Part shown: positions 16,631 through 25,499 of the stretch, in pieces
Numbering within the stretch: the first letter of the stretch is position 1
How the letters are laid out: each line of letters starts with the position of its first letter
Origin: Fulvimarina sp040239565
GTDB taxonomy: Bacteria; Pseudomonadota; Alphaproteobacteria; Rhizobiales; Rhizobiaceae
Length of the DNA stretch: 64,000 bases
Assembly: GCF_040239565.1 (NCBI RefSeq)
Contig: NZ_JBEHWS010000002.1
Location: forward strand, 186,001-250,000
Direction of reading: 5' to 3'
The notes under the pieces: generated by a model
The model's input: the letters and a program-made list of their open reading frames with translations, nothing else
Database searches by the model: none
What the model was told of the DNA's origin: nothing
Position numbers and translations under genes: made by a program

Positions 16631-17441
16631 TTTCTTCACCAGAGCTTTAATTGCGGGTGTCGGCGTTGCCCTTGTCGCCGGGCCGCTCGGCTGCTTCGTC
16701 GTCTGGCGCCGGCTCGCCTATTTCGGCGATACGCTCTCCCATGCCGCACTTCTGGGCGTTGCGATCGCTTTTCTGTTCGAGGCGAATATGACGGTGGCGG
16801 TGTTCGCCGTCTCCGTTCTCGTCGCCCTGTCGCTTCTCGGGCTCCGCCGTTCCGGCTCAATTGCCTCCGATACGCTGCTCGGACTTCTGTCCCATTCGGC
16901 GCTGGCGATCGGTCTTGTCGCGCTCTCCTTCCTCGGCAGCGTGCGGGTCGACCTGATGGGCTATCTTTTCGGTGACATCCTCGCCGTCTCCCAACTCGAC
17001 ATTCTCCAGATATGGCTCGGCGGCGCGCTGGTGCTTGCAGTCCTCGCCTTCATCTGGCGCCCGCTCTTTGCCGCGACGGTAAGCCCTGAGATCGCGCAGG
17101 CCGAGGGCCATTCGCCCGGCCGGGTCGATATCGTCTTCTTCCTTCTCATGGCCGGGGTCGTTGCTATGGCGCTCAAGATCGTCGGCGCGCTTCTCGTCAC
17201 CGCCCTCCTCCTCATCCCGGCAGCGACCGCACGGCGCTTTGCGGCAACGCCCGAGCTGATGGCCGGCCTCGCAGCCCTGTTCGGCGCGGCTTCGGTTATC
17301 TTCGGCCTCTACGGATCGCTCAATTTCGACACGCCGTCCGGTCCGTCAATCGTCGTAGCGGCTCTGGCGCTGTTTCTGATCGCTCAGTTCAAACTACCGG
17401 ACTTGCGGAAAACTCCTGCTCGGGAGATCGACGCACGATGA
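16620..17441 (+). CDS. znuB: Zinc ABC transporter, permease
   Basis: This 273-residue membrane protein of the ABC-3 permease family has about eight hydrophobic spans and forms the inner-membrane zinc channel with ZnuA and ZnuC. The ATG at 16620 follows GGAGG by nine bases and gives the conserved N-terminus MLDDFFTRALIAG. It overlaps the end of znuC by 11 bases, and its stop overlaps the zur start (ATGA at 17438), so the three plus-strand genes are translationally coupled. Confidence 0.94.
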   Translation: MLDDFFTRALIAGVGVALVAGPLGCFVVWRRLAYFGDTLSHAALLGVAIAFLFEANMTVAVFAVSVLVALSLLGLRRSGSIASDTLLGLLSHSALAIGLVALSFLGSVRVDLMGYLFGDILAVSQLDILQIWLGGALVLAVLAFIWRPLFAATVSPEIAQAEGHSPGRVDIVFFLLMAGVVAMALKIVGALLVTALLLIPAATARRFAATPELMAGLAALFGAASVIFGLYGSLNFDTPSGPSIVVAALALFLIAQFKLPDLRKTPAREIDAR

Positions 17442-17866
17442 GCAATCACCCCGTCCATCACCATCAAGAAGCACAGCCCGCAAAGCTGACGCGCAACCAG
17501 TCGCTCGTCCTCGGCGAATTACGCGCAGCGGAACGCCCCATGAGTGCCTATGCGATCCTCGATCGACTGCGCGGCGAGGGTCTCAAGGCGCCGCTTCAGG
17601 TCTATCGCGCGCTCGACAAGCTGGTTGCGATTGGCAGCGCCCATCGGCTCGAAAGCCTCAACGCCTTTGTCGCCTGCAGTCATGGCGGCTGCACAGCCCA
17701 TTCGGCGACCGGATTCATGATCTGCGAGACCTGCGGGAGCGTGACGGAATTCGAGGATGCGGATCTCACCGGAGATCTCACCCGTCGCGGCGAGGATCGC
17801 GGCTTTGCCGTCCGCCGCGCCAATATCGAACTCATCGGCTCCTGCGCGGACTGCCGCGCGGCCTAG
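17438..17866 (+). CDS. zur: Zinc uptake regulator, Fur family
   Basis: This 142-residue repressor has an N-terminal winged helix (ILDRLRGEGLKAPLQVYRALDKLV) and a C-terminal dimerisation domain. The structural zinc site cysteines are in ICETCGS and CADC at the C-terminus, and CSHGGCTAH supplies more potential ligands. The short N-terminal HHH segment adds to the His-rich character of this module. As the last gene of znuCB-zur, its own level should depend on the Zur boxes upstream, giving autoregulation. Assignment as Zur rather than Fur rests on operon context and length. Confidence 0.92.
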   Translation: MSNHPVHHHQEAQPAKLTRNQSLVLGELRAAERPMSAYAILDRLRGEGLKAPLQVYRALDKLVAIGSAHRLESLNAFVACSHGGCTAHSATGFMICETCGSVTEFEDADLTGDLTRRGEDRGFAVRRANIELIGSCADCRAA

Positions 17867-18002
17867 GCTCTTCCGAAACGCTTATCCAGCTACAGAAGAA
17901 GTGAACGGTGCGGCCATCCTGCCGTGATGGAACTGACATGCGCGGGAGCTATTAAACATTTCGAAACGCCCAACGGCATCCGGCCGCAAAATGGTTGGCA
18001 CT

Positions 18003-18028
18003 GGAAAGCTGGGTCGGGCGACAACGTT
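18003..18028 (+). promoter_or_regulatory. EcfG-type general stress promoter candidate for dps
   Basis: GGAAA (18003-18007), 17 bases, then CGTT (18025-18028) differs by one base from the alphaproteobacterial EcfG consensus GGAAC-N16/17-CGTT. The -10 element ends 28 bases before the dps ATG, a normal leader length. Confidence 0.5.
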
Positions 18029-18055
18029 ATTATTGCATTTCAAAGGTACGACATC

Positions 18056-18565
18056 ATGGCAACCAAAGGCCAGGCGTCCCTGCACGCCACCAAGCATCCC
18101 CTCTCCGAGAACACGCGCGGCGCGATGGTGCAGCTTCTGCAGACCCATCTCGCGACGGCACTCGACCTCACTTACCAAACGAAGCAGGCCCACTGGAACG
18201 TGAAGGGTCTCAACTTCATCGCGGTCCACAAGCTCTTCGACGAGCTACACGAAACCACCGAAGAATTCGTGGACGACATCGCCGAACGCCTGACCGCGCT
18301 GGGCGGGCAGGCACACGGCACGGTTCAGGCCGCGACCGAGAACACGCTGCTTGATCCCTATCCGCTTGATCTCGTGGATTCCGAAGCGCATCTGCGACGC
18401 CTGTCGGATTCCTACGCGAAGTGGTCGGCCGGTCTGATGAAAGGCATCGATGAAGCCGGCGAAGCCGGTGACGACCTTACCGAAGACCTCCTGACCGAAG
18501 TCGGGCGGGGCGTCGACGAAGGTCTCTATTTCCTCGAAAGCCATTTCCAGGCCGTCGAGACCTAA
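18056..18565 (+). CDS. dps: Dps: DNA-protecting ferritin-like protein
   Basis: This 169-residue protein is of typical Dps length. The inter-subunit ferroxidase site is visible: a histidine in QAHWNVKG, then His, Asp and Glu in the helix HETTEEFVDDIAER. The family binds DNA non-specifically, stores iron and consumes hydrogen peroxide. The ATG at 18056 is preceded by AAAGG nine bases away; earlier in-frame starts would add about 44 residues unlike the family. It is monocistronic, with a candidate EcfG promoter and a downstream terminator, consistent with a stress gene. Confidence 0.94.
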   Translation: MATKGQASLHATKHPLSENTRGAMVQLLQTHLATALDLTYQTKQAHWNVKGLNFIAVHKLFDELHETTEEFVDDIAERLTALGGQAHGTVQAATENTLLDPYPLDLVDSEAHLRRLSDSYAKWSAGLMKGIDEAGEAGDDLTEDLLTEVGRGVDEGLYFLESHFQAVET

Positions 18566-18593
18566 TTCGCATCGAGACAACATCTCGATCCAT

Positions 18594-18626
18594 AAAGCGC
18601 CGTGGCTTCCCCGCGGCGCTTTTGTT
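18594..18626 (+). terminator. Rho-independent terminator after dps
   Basis: AAAGCGCCG (18594-18602) pairs with CGGCGCTTT (18614-18622), followed by a short T-rich stretch. A second perfect stem ATCGAGA/TCTCGAT (18571-18589) precedes it. Confidence 0.7.
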
Positions 18627-18659
18627 ATGTGCCGCAGCCGATTCCTATATCCTCGCCCA

Positions 18660-20888
18660 ATGGCGAAACCCATCGAATCAGGATCCGGCGTGACGGCGAG
18701 TGGCGACCTCTTTCCGCAGACGACCGTACCCGTCCTCGTGCCGCTTCCGGTAGGCCGGCCATATTCCTACGCCGTACCGGAAGGTATGACGGTCGAGCCG
18801 GGTGCGATCGTGCAGGTGCCCCTCGGTCCGCGTCAGGTGGCCGGCGTCGTCTGGGACGCGGAAGCCGACAAAAACGAATCAATCGATCCGAAGAAGCTGC
18901 GGCCAATCACCCATTCTTTCGATTGCCCGCCCCTTGGGGCAGAAATGCGCCGCTTCATCGACTGGGTGGCGGACTATACGCTTTCCCCGCCGGGCCTCGT
19001 CGCGCGTATGGCGCTACGTGCGCCGGCGGCGTTCGATCCCGAACCGTGGATCGAGGGGCTCGAAGCAACCGAATCTCGCCCCGAACGGATGACGGATGCG
19101 CGCCGGCGCATCTTCGAAGCGGCGGAAGAGGCTGCGGTTTGGACGAAGTCCGGGCTTGCGCATGCCGCCGGGGTGACGCCCTCGGTGGTCGACGGTTTGA
19201 TGAAGGCCGGCGCTTTCAGAACGGTGAAGTTTCCGCCACCGCCTGCCGTCGCCGAACCCGATACGAGCTATGGACGCGCCGCGCTGAGCGACGAGCAGAG
19301 CGAGGTCGCGGGCGAACTCGCCGAGACCGGCCGGGCGCACGAATTCTCGGTCACGCTTCTCGAAGGCGTCACCGGTTCCGGCAAGACGGAGGTCTATTTC
19401 GAGGCCGTCGCGGCGGCACTCGATGCCGGCAAGCAGGTGCTGATTCTCCTTCCTGAAATTGCCCTCACCCAGAGCTTTCTCGACCGCTTCCACGATCGCT
19501 TCGGCGCGCCGCCCGCCGAATGGCATTCCGACATCGCGCCCAAGATGCGCGAGAAGATCTGGCGGCAGGTCACCGAGGGCCGCGTCCGCGTCGTCGCCGG
19601 CGCGCGTTCAGCGCTCTTCCTGCCGTTCAAGGAGCTCGGCCTCGTCATCGTCGACGAGGAGCATGACCCGGCCTACAAACAGGAAGACCGCACCTTTTAT
19701 CATGCCCGCGACATGGCGGTTGTGCGCGGTCGCGTCGGCGGTTTCCCGGTCATCCTCGCCTCCGCGACGCCCTCGGTCGAAACGCGGGTGAACGCCGATC
19801 TCGGCCGCTACCGGCATCTGCGGCTCGAAGCCCGCTATGCCGAAGCTTCGATGCCGGATTTATCGCTCGTCGACATGCGACGAGTTCCACCACCGCGCGG
19901 ACGGTTCGTCTCGCCGCTTCTCCTCACCGCGATCAAGGAAACCGTTGGTCGGGGCGAGCAGGCGCTGCTCTTCCTCAATCGCCGCGGCTATGCCCCCCTC
20001 ACCCTCTGCCGGGTCTGCGGCCATCGCTTCCAGTGCTCGTCCTGCTCCACCTGGCTCGTCGACCATCGGCTTCGCGGCATCCTGCAATGCCACCATTGCG
20101 GCTTTCAGGTTGCCCGGCCGGAAGCCTGCCCGGAATGCGGTACTCTGGATCATCTCGTCGCCTGTGGGCCCGGCGTCGAGCGGATCGCAGAGGAGATGCT
20201 GACCGATCTCCCCGAAGCGCGCACGATTCTCCTGTCATCCGATCTACCCGGCGGCGCTCGGCGTCTGCGCCGGGAGCTTGACGCGATTGCCGAGGGTGAG
20301 GCGGACATCGTGATCGGCACACAGCTGGTCGCCAAGGGTCACCACTTTCCGATGATGACGCTGGTCGGCGCGATCGACGCCGATCTCGGCCTTGCGAACG
20401 GCGATCCCCGCGCGGCCGAGCGCACATTTCAGCTGCTTCATCAGGTGACCGGGCGAGCAGGCCGAACCGGCAAGGCGAGTCGGGGGCTGATCCAGACCTA
20501 TCAAAGCGAACATCCGGTGATGCAGGCGATCGCGTCGGGCGATGCGGAGGCATTTTACACGCGGGAAATCGCCGAGCGGGAGCGCTCCCAGCTTCCGCCG
20601 TTTGGCCGCCTCGCCGCAATCGTCGTCTCGGCCAATTCGAAGAAAGAAGCCGAGGATCATGCCCGCCAGCTGCGCCAGGCCGCGCCCGACGATCCCGACC
20701 TCGAAATTCTCGGTCCAGCCGAAGCGCCGCTCGCGGTATTGCGCGGCCGCCATCGCTTCCGCCTTCTCATTCAGGGCTCGCGCCGTGCCCCGCTTCAGTC
20801 CTATTTGCGTGCGACGCTTCAACGCGCTGCACCGCCACGGGGGTCGGTCCAGATGCAGATCGACATTGACCCTCAGAGCTTTTTGTGA
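18660..20888 (+). CDS. priA: Primosomal protein N', replication-restart helicase
   Basis: This 742-residue superfamily 2 helicase restarts stalled replication forks. Walker A GVTGSGKTEVY lies in the N-terminal third, the DEAH-type box reads DEEHDPAYK, and an eight-cysteine zinc region (CRVCGHRFQCSSC to CHHCGF to CPEC) interrupts the helicase core as in all PriA. GRAGRTGK is motif VI. The ATG at 18660 gives MAKPIES; an upstream frame from 18627 adds 11 unlikely residues and overlaps the dps terminator. Confidence 0.96.
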   Translation: MAKPIESGSGVTASGDLFPQTTVPVLVPLPVGRPYSYAVPEGMTVEPGAIVQVPLGPRQVAGVVWDAEADKNESIDPKKLRPITHSFDCPPLGAEMRRFIDWVADYTLSPPGLVARMALRAPAAFDPEPWIEGLEATESRPERMTDARRRIFEAAEEAAVWTKSGLAHAAGVTPSVVDGLMKAGAFRTVKFPPPPAVAEPDTSYGRAALSDEQSEVAGELAETGRAHEFSVTLLEGVTGSGKTEVYFEAVAAALDAGKQVLILLPEIALTQSFLDRFHDRFGAPPAEWHSDIAPKMREKIWRQVTEGRVRVVAGARSALFLPFKELGLVIVDEEHDPAYKQEDRTFYHARDMAVVRGRVGGFPVILASATPSVETRVNADLGRYRHLRLEARYAEASMPDLSLVDMRRVPPPRGRFVSPLLLTAIKETVGRGEQALLFLNRRGYAPLTLCRVCGHRFQCSSCSTWLVDHRLRGILQCHHCGFQVARPEACPECGTLDHLVACGPGVERIAEEMLTDLPEARTILLSSDLPGGARRLRRELDAIAEGEADIVIGTQLVAKGHHFPMMTLVGAIDADLGLANGDPRAAERTFQLLHQVTGRAGRTGKASRGLIQTYQSEHPVMQAIASGDAEAFYTREIAERERSQLPPFGRLAAIVVSANSKKEAEDHARQLRQAAPDDPDLEILGPAEAPLAVLRGRHRFRLLIQGSRRAPLQSYLRATLQRAAPPRGSVQMQIDIDPQSFL

Positions 20889-20940
20889 CGTTTCGCGCCA
20901 AAGCTGACGCAGCGAGAGAAATGCGAGGGAGGATAGACCG

Positions 20941-21549
20941 GTGAGAGTTCAGGGACCGAAAACGTTTCGCCTTTTTGGGCTGATCCTTATCGCGATGACC
21001 TCGTTCTCCGCCCTCATCATGTCCGCCGATGCTCAGGGTGATTCTGGCGAGGTGAGCGAGCCACCGCCCTTCGAAAGCACGGAGCCGGGGCAAACTGCCT
21101 TGCCGAATGTCGGCGATCCAGCACAGGCTCTGCGTCTCGGCGAACTCCATTGGGCGCCGATTGAAAGCCAATGCGGCTTTACCGGCGGCACGGATGCCGT
21201 GCCGACGATGGAGACAAAGGAAGCCCAACCCCTGGTTTTCGTCACCATGGCTTCCCCGGGCGAAAGCAGAGCCACGCTTCTCGAACGCGGTTACATCATG
21301 GCCAATGGCATTGTCCGCGAACTCGAACGCGGCAAGTCGGCGCCGAATCGCGAAGGCACGGTCACGACCGTCTGGCGGTCGGCCGGCGAGCCCCGGATCA
21401 ACGTCTCCGTTTCGATCGACGAAACGAAGAAGACATCGAGCGGCATCGAATACGACGGAACCATGACGGTGCACTGGGGCGACAAGAAAGAAAAGGTCGA
21501 AATTCAGGGCCGCTGCATCAGCGCGGTCGCGAATTCCGGGACGCATTGA
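20941..21549 (+). CDS. Exported protein of unknown function
   Basis: A GTG start with GGAGG eight bases upstream opens a 202-residue protein. Residues 10-31 form a signal peptide with a likely cut after ADA. The mature part has two cysteines (in ESQCGFTGG and GRCISA), which could form a disulfide, and a C-terminal half with alternating beta-strand character (TVTTVWRSAGEPRINVSVSID, TMTVHWGDKKEKVEI). I do not recognise a family. It follows priA by 52 bases but is probably an independent gene. Confidence 0.7.
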   Translation: MRVQGPKTFRLFGLILIAMTSFSALIMSADAQGDSGEVSEPPPFESTEPGQTALPNVGDPAQALRLGELHWAPIESQCGFTGGTDAVPTMETKEAQPLVFVTMASPGESRATLLERGYIMANGIVRELERGKSAPNREGTVTTVWRSAGEPRINVSVSIDETKKTSSGIEYDGTMTVHWGDKKEKVEIQGRCISAVANSGTH

Positions 21550-21704
21550 CAAGGGCGGCATTGCCGCCACAGCCAGCCTCTGCACGTGATGCCGTCCCGC
21601 TTACACCGGCAACGATCAGTATTTGAACACTCGGACCGCTTTCGCCGGCTTGTCGCCATGGTCTATAGGTCGGAAGTCTTTCTCTCCAGCACGTCCGATC
21701 CTCC

Positions 21705-22097
21705 ATGCAATTTGCCGTTCCCACCGAATTCCGCGACCTTTTGCCGTTCATTGCGGCTTGCGTAACGATCCTCCTCGGATTGATCGCGCTTTTCGCACCG
21801 CGCCTCACGCTTCGCGCTCTCAGGCTTCAGGCACGTGAGACGCGGCCCGAAGCAGCGGGCGAGCCACGCTCCATCATCGCCGGCTTCTGGCTCGGCGTCG
21901 GGATCGTGGCCCTGTTTTTCTTTGATCAGATGTTCATCCAGCTCTGCCTGGGAGCGGGGTGGCTGATGAGCGGATTCGGCCGCTTCGTATCGATTCTCTC
22001 CGATGACGGCGTGACGCTTCTGAACTGGCTCGTTCTGCTGATCATGCTTGCCCTTGCCTTTGCCGCTCTCGCACCCGCTCTTGGATTTATCACCTGA
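21705..22097 (+). CDS. Small integral membrane protein, unknown
   Basis: This 130-residue protein has three clear hydrophobic spans (about residues 12-30, 57-75 and 105-128), the last two around a shorter hydrophobic stretch, and few charged residues apart from a basic loop near 33-50. I do not recognise the family. It lies about 300 bases before atpH and is read in the same direction, but the gap and an intervening hairpin argue against cotranscription. No ribosome site stands out at the ATG. Confidence 0.6.
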   Translation: MQFAVPTEFRDLLPFIAACVTILLGLIALFAPRLTLRALRLQARETRPEAAGEPRSIIAGFWLGVGIVALFFFDQMFIQLCLGAGWLMSGFGRFVSILSDDGVTLLNWLVLLIMLALAFAALAPALGFIT

Positions 22098-22402
22098 CGC
22101 AATGGTGATCCGCACGGTGTTCGCCCTAACTCAATCACCTGAAACCGTTTGAAATCCGGGGTTTTTCGGATCATCCTTCGCCCCCTGCGCGACCGTTCGC
22201 CATTCGGCGCCGAAACCGGCCTTGAGCATGTTGTCGCGCCAAAAACCCTATGCTAGAGGGTCCGCTGTCTTCACGAAGGGTGATGTGGATGCGATCGTGT
22301 GCGCCTCTTCCTTCTTGATATTTTTGGTGGACGGCTCACCTTCTCGTGTGACCTCAAGCTGAAAATCTAAGAACAACCAACGCGAAAGAGAAACGGTCGT
22401 CC
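22098..22402. other. 305-base leader region of the ATP synthase operon
   Basis: There is no gene here. ATCCG...CGGAT (about 22154-22171) around GGGTTTTT may terminate the upstream gene. TTGTCG followed after 17 bases by TAGAGG (about 22230-22260) is a possible sigma-70 promoter for atpHAGDC. The leader before atpH would then be over 130 bases long. Confidence 0.4.
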
Positions 22403-22963
22403 GTGGCAAAATCATCCTCTCCCGTTTCGGAAGTTGCTGACCGCTACGCCCAATCCCTCTTCGATCTTGCGCGCGAGTACGGCTCCATCGAGACCGTCGA
22501 ATCCGAATTGGATGGCTTCCGCGACCTGATCGATGAGAACGCGGATGTCAGGCGTCTGGTCGAAAGCCCTGCCTTCACTGCCGATGAGCAGACGAAGGGA
22601 GTGGAAGCGATCGTGAACAGCGCCCAGCCCAGCGCGTTGACGGGCAATTTTCTCAAGGTTGTCGCGAAAAATCGCCGGCTGTTCGTTCTTCCCGGTATGA
22701 TTCGGCGCTTCAAGCAACTCGCCACCGCCCATCGCGGTGAGATCGAGGCAGAAGTGACCACCGCCACGGAAATGAGCGACGCCGAACGCAACGAACTCAA
22801 GGACGTTCTCGGCAATTATGCCGGCAAGACCGTCACCCTTCGCGAGCGGGTCGATCCCTCGATCCTCGGTGGACTGATCGTGCAGATCGGTTCGCGCATG
22901 GTCGATACCTCGATCCGCACCAAACTCAATTCGCTCAAGCTTGCACTGAAAGAGGTCGGCTGA
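22403..22963 (+). CDS. atpH: ATP synthase F1, delta subunit
   Basis: This 186-residue subunit forms part of the stator linking F1 to the F0 b subunits. The N-terminal domain begins VADRYAQSLFDLA, the usual delta signature, and the C-terminal domain ends IGSRMVDTSIRTKLNSLKLAL. The start is a GTG. The stop overlaps the atpA ATG by one base (TGATG). It opens the five-gene F1 operon. F0 genes are absent, as expected for alphaproteobacteria, which keep them in a separate cluster. Confidence 0.97.
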   Translation: MAKSSSPVSEVADRYAQSLFDLAREYGSIETVESELDGFRDLIDENADVRRLVESPAFTADEQTKGVEAIVNSAQPSALTGNFLKVVAKNRRLFVLPGMIRRFKQLATAHRGEIEAEVTTATEMSDAERNELKDVLGNYAGKTVTLRERVDPSILGGLIVQIGSRMVDTSIRTKLNSLKLALKEVG

Positions 22964-24492
22964 TGGACATCCGCCCCGCGGAAATTTCCGATATCCTGAA
23001 AAACCAGATCAAGAACTTCGGTGCCGAAGCCGAAGTTTCCGAGGTCGGTCAGGTTCTCTCGATCGGCGATGGTATCGCCCGCGTCTACGGCCTCGATAAC
23101 TGCCAGGCCGGTGAGATGGTCGAGTTCTCCGACGGCATTCAGGGCATGGTCCTGAATCTCGAAGCCGACAATGTCGGCGTCGTCGTGTTCGGCTCGGACC
23201 GAAACATTAAAGAAGGCGATACGGTCAAGCGGACCGGTAACATCGTGGAAGTGCCGGTCGGCAAGGGCCTTCTCGGCCGCGTCGTCGACGGTCTCGGCAA
23301 CCCGATCGACGGCAAGGGCCCGATCGAAAGCTCGGAAAATCGCCGCGTCGACGTGAAGGCACCGGGCATCATCCCGCGCAAGTCGGTGCATGAGCCGATG
23401 TCGACTGGCCTCAAGGCCATCGATGCCCTCATCCCGATCGGCCGTGGCCAGCGCGAGCTCGTCATCGGTGACCGTCAGACCGGCAAGTCGGCCATTCTTC
23501 TGGACACGATCCTGAACCAGAAGCCGGCCCATGACGAAGGCCGCGACAACGACAAGCTGTTCTGTATCTATGTCGCTGTCGGCCAGAAGCGTTCCACTGT
23601 CGCTCAGTTCGTCCGCACGCTCGAAGAGCGCGGCGCGATGCAGTATTCGATCGTTGTCGCCGCGACCGCATCCGACCCGGCTCCGATGCAGTACATCGCG
23701 CCCTTCGTCGGCTGCACGATCGGCGAATATTTCCGCGACAACGGCATGCACGCCATGATCGGCTACGACGATCTGTCCAAGCAGGCCGTCGCCTACCGCC
23801 AGATTTCCCTGCTGCTTCGTCGTCCTCCGGGACGCGAGGCTTATCCGGGCGACGTCTTCTATCTGCACTCCCGTCTTCTCGAGCGCGCTGCGAAGCTCTC
23901 CGACGATCACGGTGCAGGTTCGCTCACCGCGCTGCCGGTCATCGAGACCCAGGCGGGCGACGTCTCGGCCTACATCCCGACCAACGTGATCTCGATTACC
24001 GATGGCCAGATCTTCCTCGAGACGACGCTGTTCTACCAGGGCGTCCGTCCGGCCGTGAACGTCGGTCTGTCGGTCAGCCGCGTGGGTTCGTCCGCACAGA
24101 TCAAGGCGATGAAGCAGGTTGCCGGCTCGATCAAGGGCGAGCTCGCCCAGTATCGCGAGATGGAAGCCTTCGCCCAGTTCGGCTCGGATCTCGACGCTTC
24201 GACCCAGCGACTCCTCAAGCGCGGTCAACGCCTGACCGAGCTTCTGAAGCAGCCGCAGTTCTCGCCGCTGAAGACGGAAGAGCAGGTCGTTGTGATCTAT
24301 GCCGGCACGAACGGCTATCTCGACGATCTCAAGGTCGATCAGGTCGGCGAGTTCGAGGAGGGTCTCCTGAACGCGATGCGGAACGAACATAAGGACGTTC
24401 TCGACGCGATCGCGGAGAAGAAGACCTTGAACGACGAGATCAAGGACAAGCTCAAATCGGCGGTCGACAAGTTCAAGAAGAACTTCGCCTGA
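22963..24492 (+). CDS. atpA: ATP synthase F1, alpha subunit
   Basis: This 509-residue, full-length subunit carries the non-catalytic nucleotide sites of F1. The P-loop GDRQTGKS is at residues 169-176, and the family signature PGREAYPGDVFYLHSRLLER lies further on. It is cotranscribed with atpH (one-base overlap). The downstream gap to atpG is about 95 bases. Confidence 0.98.
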   Translation: MDIRPAEISDILKNQIKNFGAEAEVSEVGQVLSIGDGIARVYGLDNCQAGEMVEFSDGIQGMVLNLEADNVGVVVFGSDRNIKEGDTVKRTGNIVEVPVGKGLLGRVVDGLGNPIDGKGPIESSENRRVDVKAPGIIPRKSVHEPMSTGLKAIDALIPIGRGQRELVIGDRQTGKSAILLDTILNQKPAHDEGRDNDKLFCIYVAVGQKRSTVAQFVRTLEERGAMQYSIVVAATASDPAPMQYIAPFVGCTIGEYFRDNGMHAMIGYDDLSKQAVAYRQISLLLRRPPGREAYPGDVFYLHSRLLERAAKLSDDHGAGSLTALPVIETQAGDVSAYIPTNVISITDGQIFLETTLFYQGVRPAVNVGLSVSRVGSSAQIKAMKQVAGSIKGELAQYREMEAFAQFGSDLDASTQRLLKRGQRLTELLKQPQFSPLKTEEQVVVIYAGTNGYLDDLKVDQVGEFEEGLLNAMRNEHKDVLDAIAEKKTLNDEIKDKLKSAVDKFKKNFA

Positions 24493-24586
24493 TCGATCGG
24501 CGCAAGCGACCGACATCAAACGGAACCGCCCGGCCCCTGAATTAAAGGCGGCCGGGCCGCGACATCCCGGAGACGCGCGAAACCCA

Positions 24587-25474
24587 ATGGCATCCCTGAA
24601 GGATCTTCGAAATCGTATCTCCTCGGTCAAGTCGACCAAGAAGATCACCAAGGCCATGCAGATGGTGGCCGCGTCGAAGCTGCGCAAAGCTGAAGAAGCG
24701 GCGCAGAATGCGCGCCCCTATGCCGAGCGCATGCATTCGGTTCTCACCAATCTTGCCGGCGTTAATCAGAACGAAGCCCCCAAGCTGATGACCGGCACGG
24801 GCAAGGACGACGTGCATCTGCTCGTTGTCTTCACCGCTGATCGCGGCCTGTGCGGCGGCTTCAACGCCTCTATCGTGAAGAAGGCCCGAGCCAAGCAGCG
24901 TGAACTCGAAGCCAACGGCAAGTCGGTCAAGTTCTATGCGGTCGGCAAAAAGGGCTTCGACCTGATGCGCCGCGATCTGTCCGAAAAGATCGTCGACTCG
25001 ATCAGCTTCCGCGAAACAGGCCGCGTTGGCTTCGACGAGGCAGCGCAGGTCGGCGACAAGGTCATCGACATGTTCGAGGCCGGCGAATTCGACGTCTGCC
25101 ACCTCTTCTACGCCGAATTCCAGAACGTGATGACCCAGGTCCCGACCGGCCAGCAGGTCATTCCGGCTTCGGTCGAAGCGGACGAGGAAGAGAGCGAAGA
25201 CAAGGGTTCGAAGGCGGGCACGACCTACGAATACGAGCCCGATCCGGCCGGGATCCTCGACGAGCTGATCCCGCGCAACATCAAGATCCAGATCCTTCGG
25301 GCTCTTCTCGAAAACGCTGCGTCCGAGCAGGGTGCGCGCATGACCGCCATGGACAATGCAACACGCAATGCCGGCGACATGATCGAGGACCTCGAGATTT
25401 CCTACAACCGGCAGCGCCAGGCCCAGATCACGACCGAGCTGACCGAAATCATTTCGGGCGCCGAGGCGCTCTAG
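24587..25474 (+). CDS. atpG: ATP synthase F1, gamma subunit
   Basis: This 295-residue rotor shaft has the conserved N-terminal coiled coil (KSTKKITKAMQMVAASKLRK) and the C-terminal helix (ASEQGARMTAMDNATRNA). The insertion near residues 195-225 is rich in Glu, Asp and Lys, within the length variation seen in alphaproteobacteria. It sits between atpA and atpD in the standard order. Confidence 0.98.
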   Translation: MASLKDLRNRISSVKSTKKITKAMQMVAASKLRKAEEAAQNARPYAERMHSVLTNLAGVNQNEAPKLMTGTGKDDVHLLVVFTADRGLCGGFNASIVKKARAKQRELEANGKSVKFYAVGKKGFDLMRRDLSEKIVDSISFRETGRVGFDEAAQVGDKVIDMFEAGEFDVCHLFYAEFQNVMTQVPTGQQVIPASVEADEEESEDKGSKAGTTYEYEPDPAGILDELIPRNIKIQILRALLENAASEQGARMTAMDNATRNAGDMIEDLEISYNRQRQAQITTELTEIISGAEAL

Positions 25475-25499
25475 TACACTCTTATGGAAGGAGGCCACG

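Noticed and set aside
22816..24687. Long minus-strand frame opposite atpH and atpA
   Set aside because: It mirrors atpA codons and has no ribosome site or recognisable domain.
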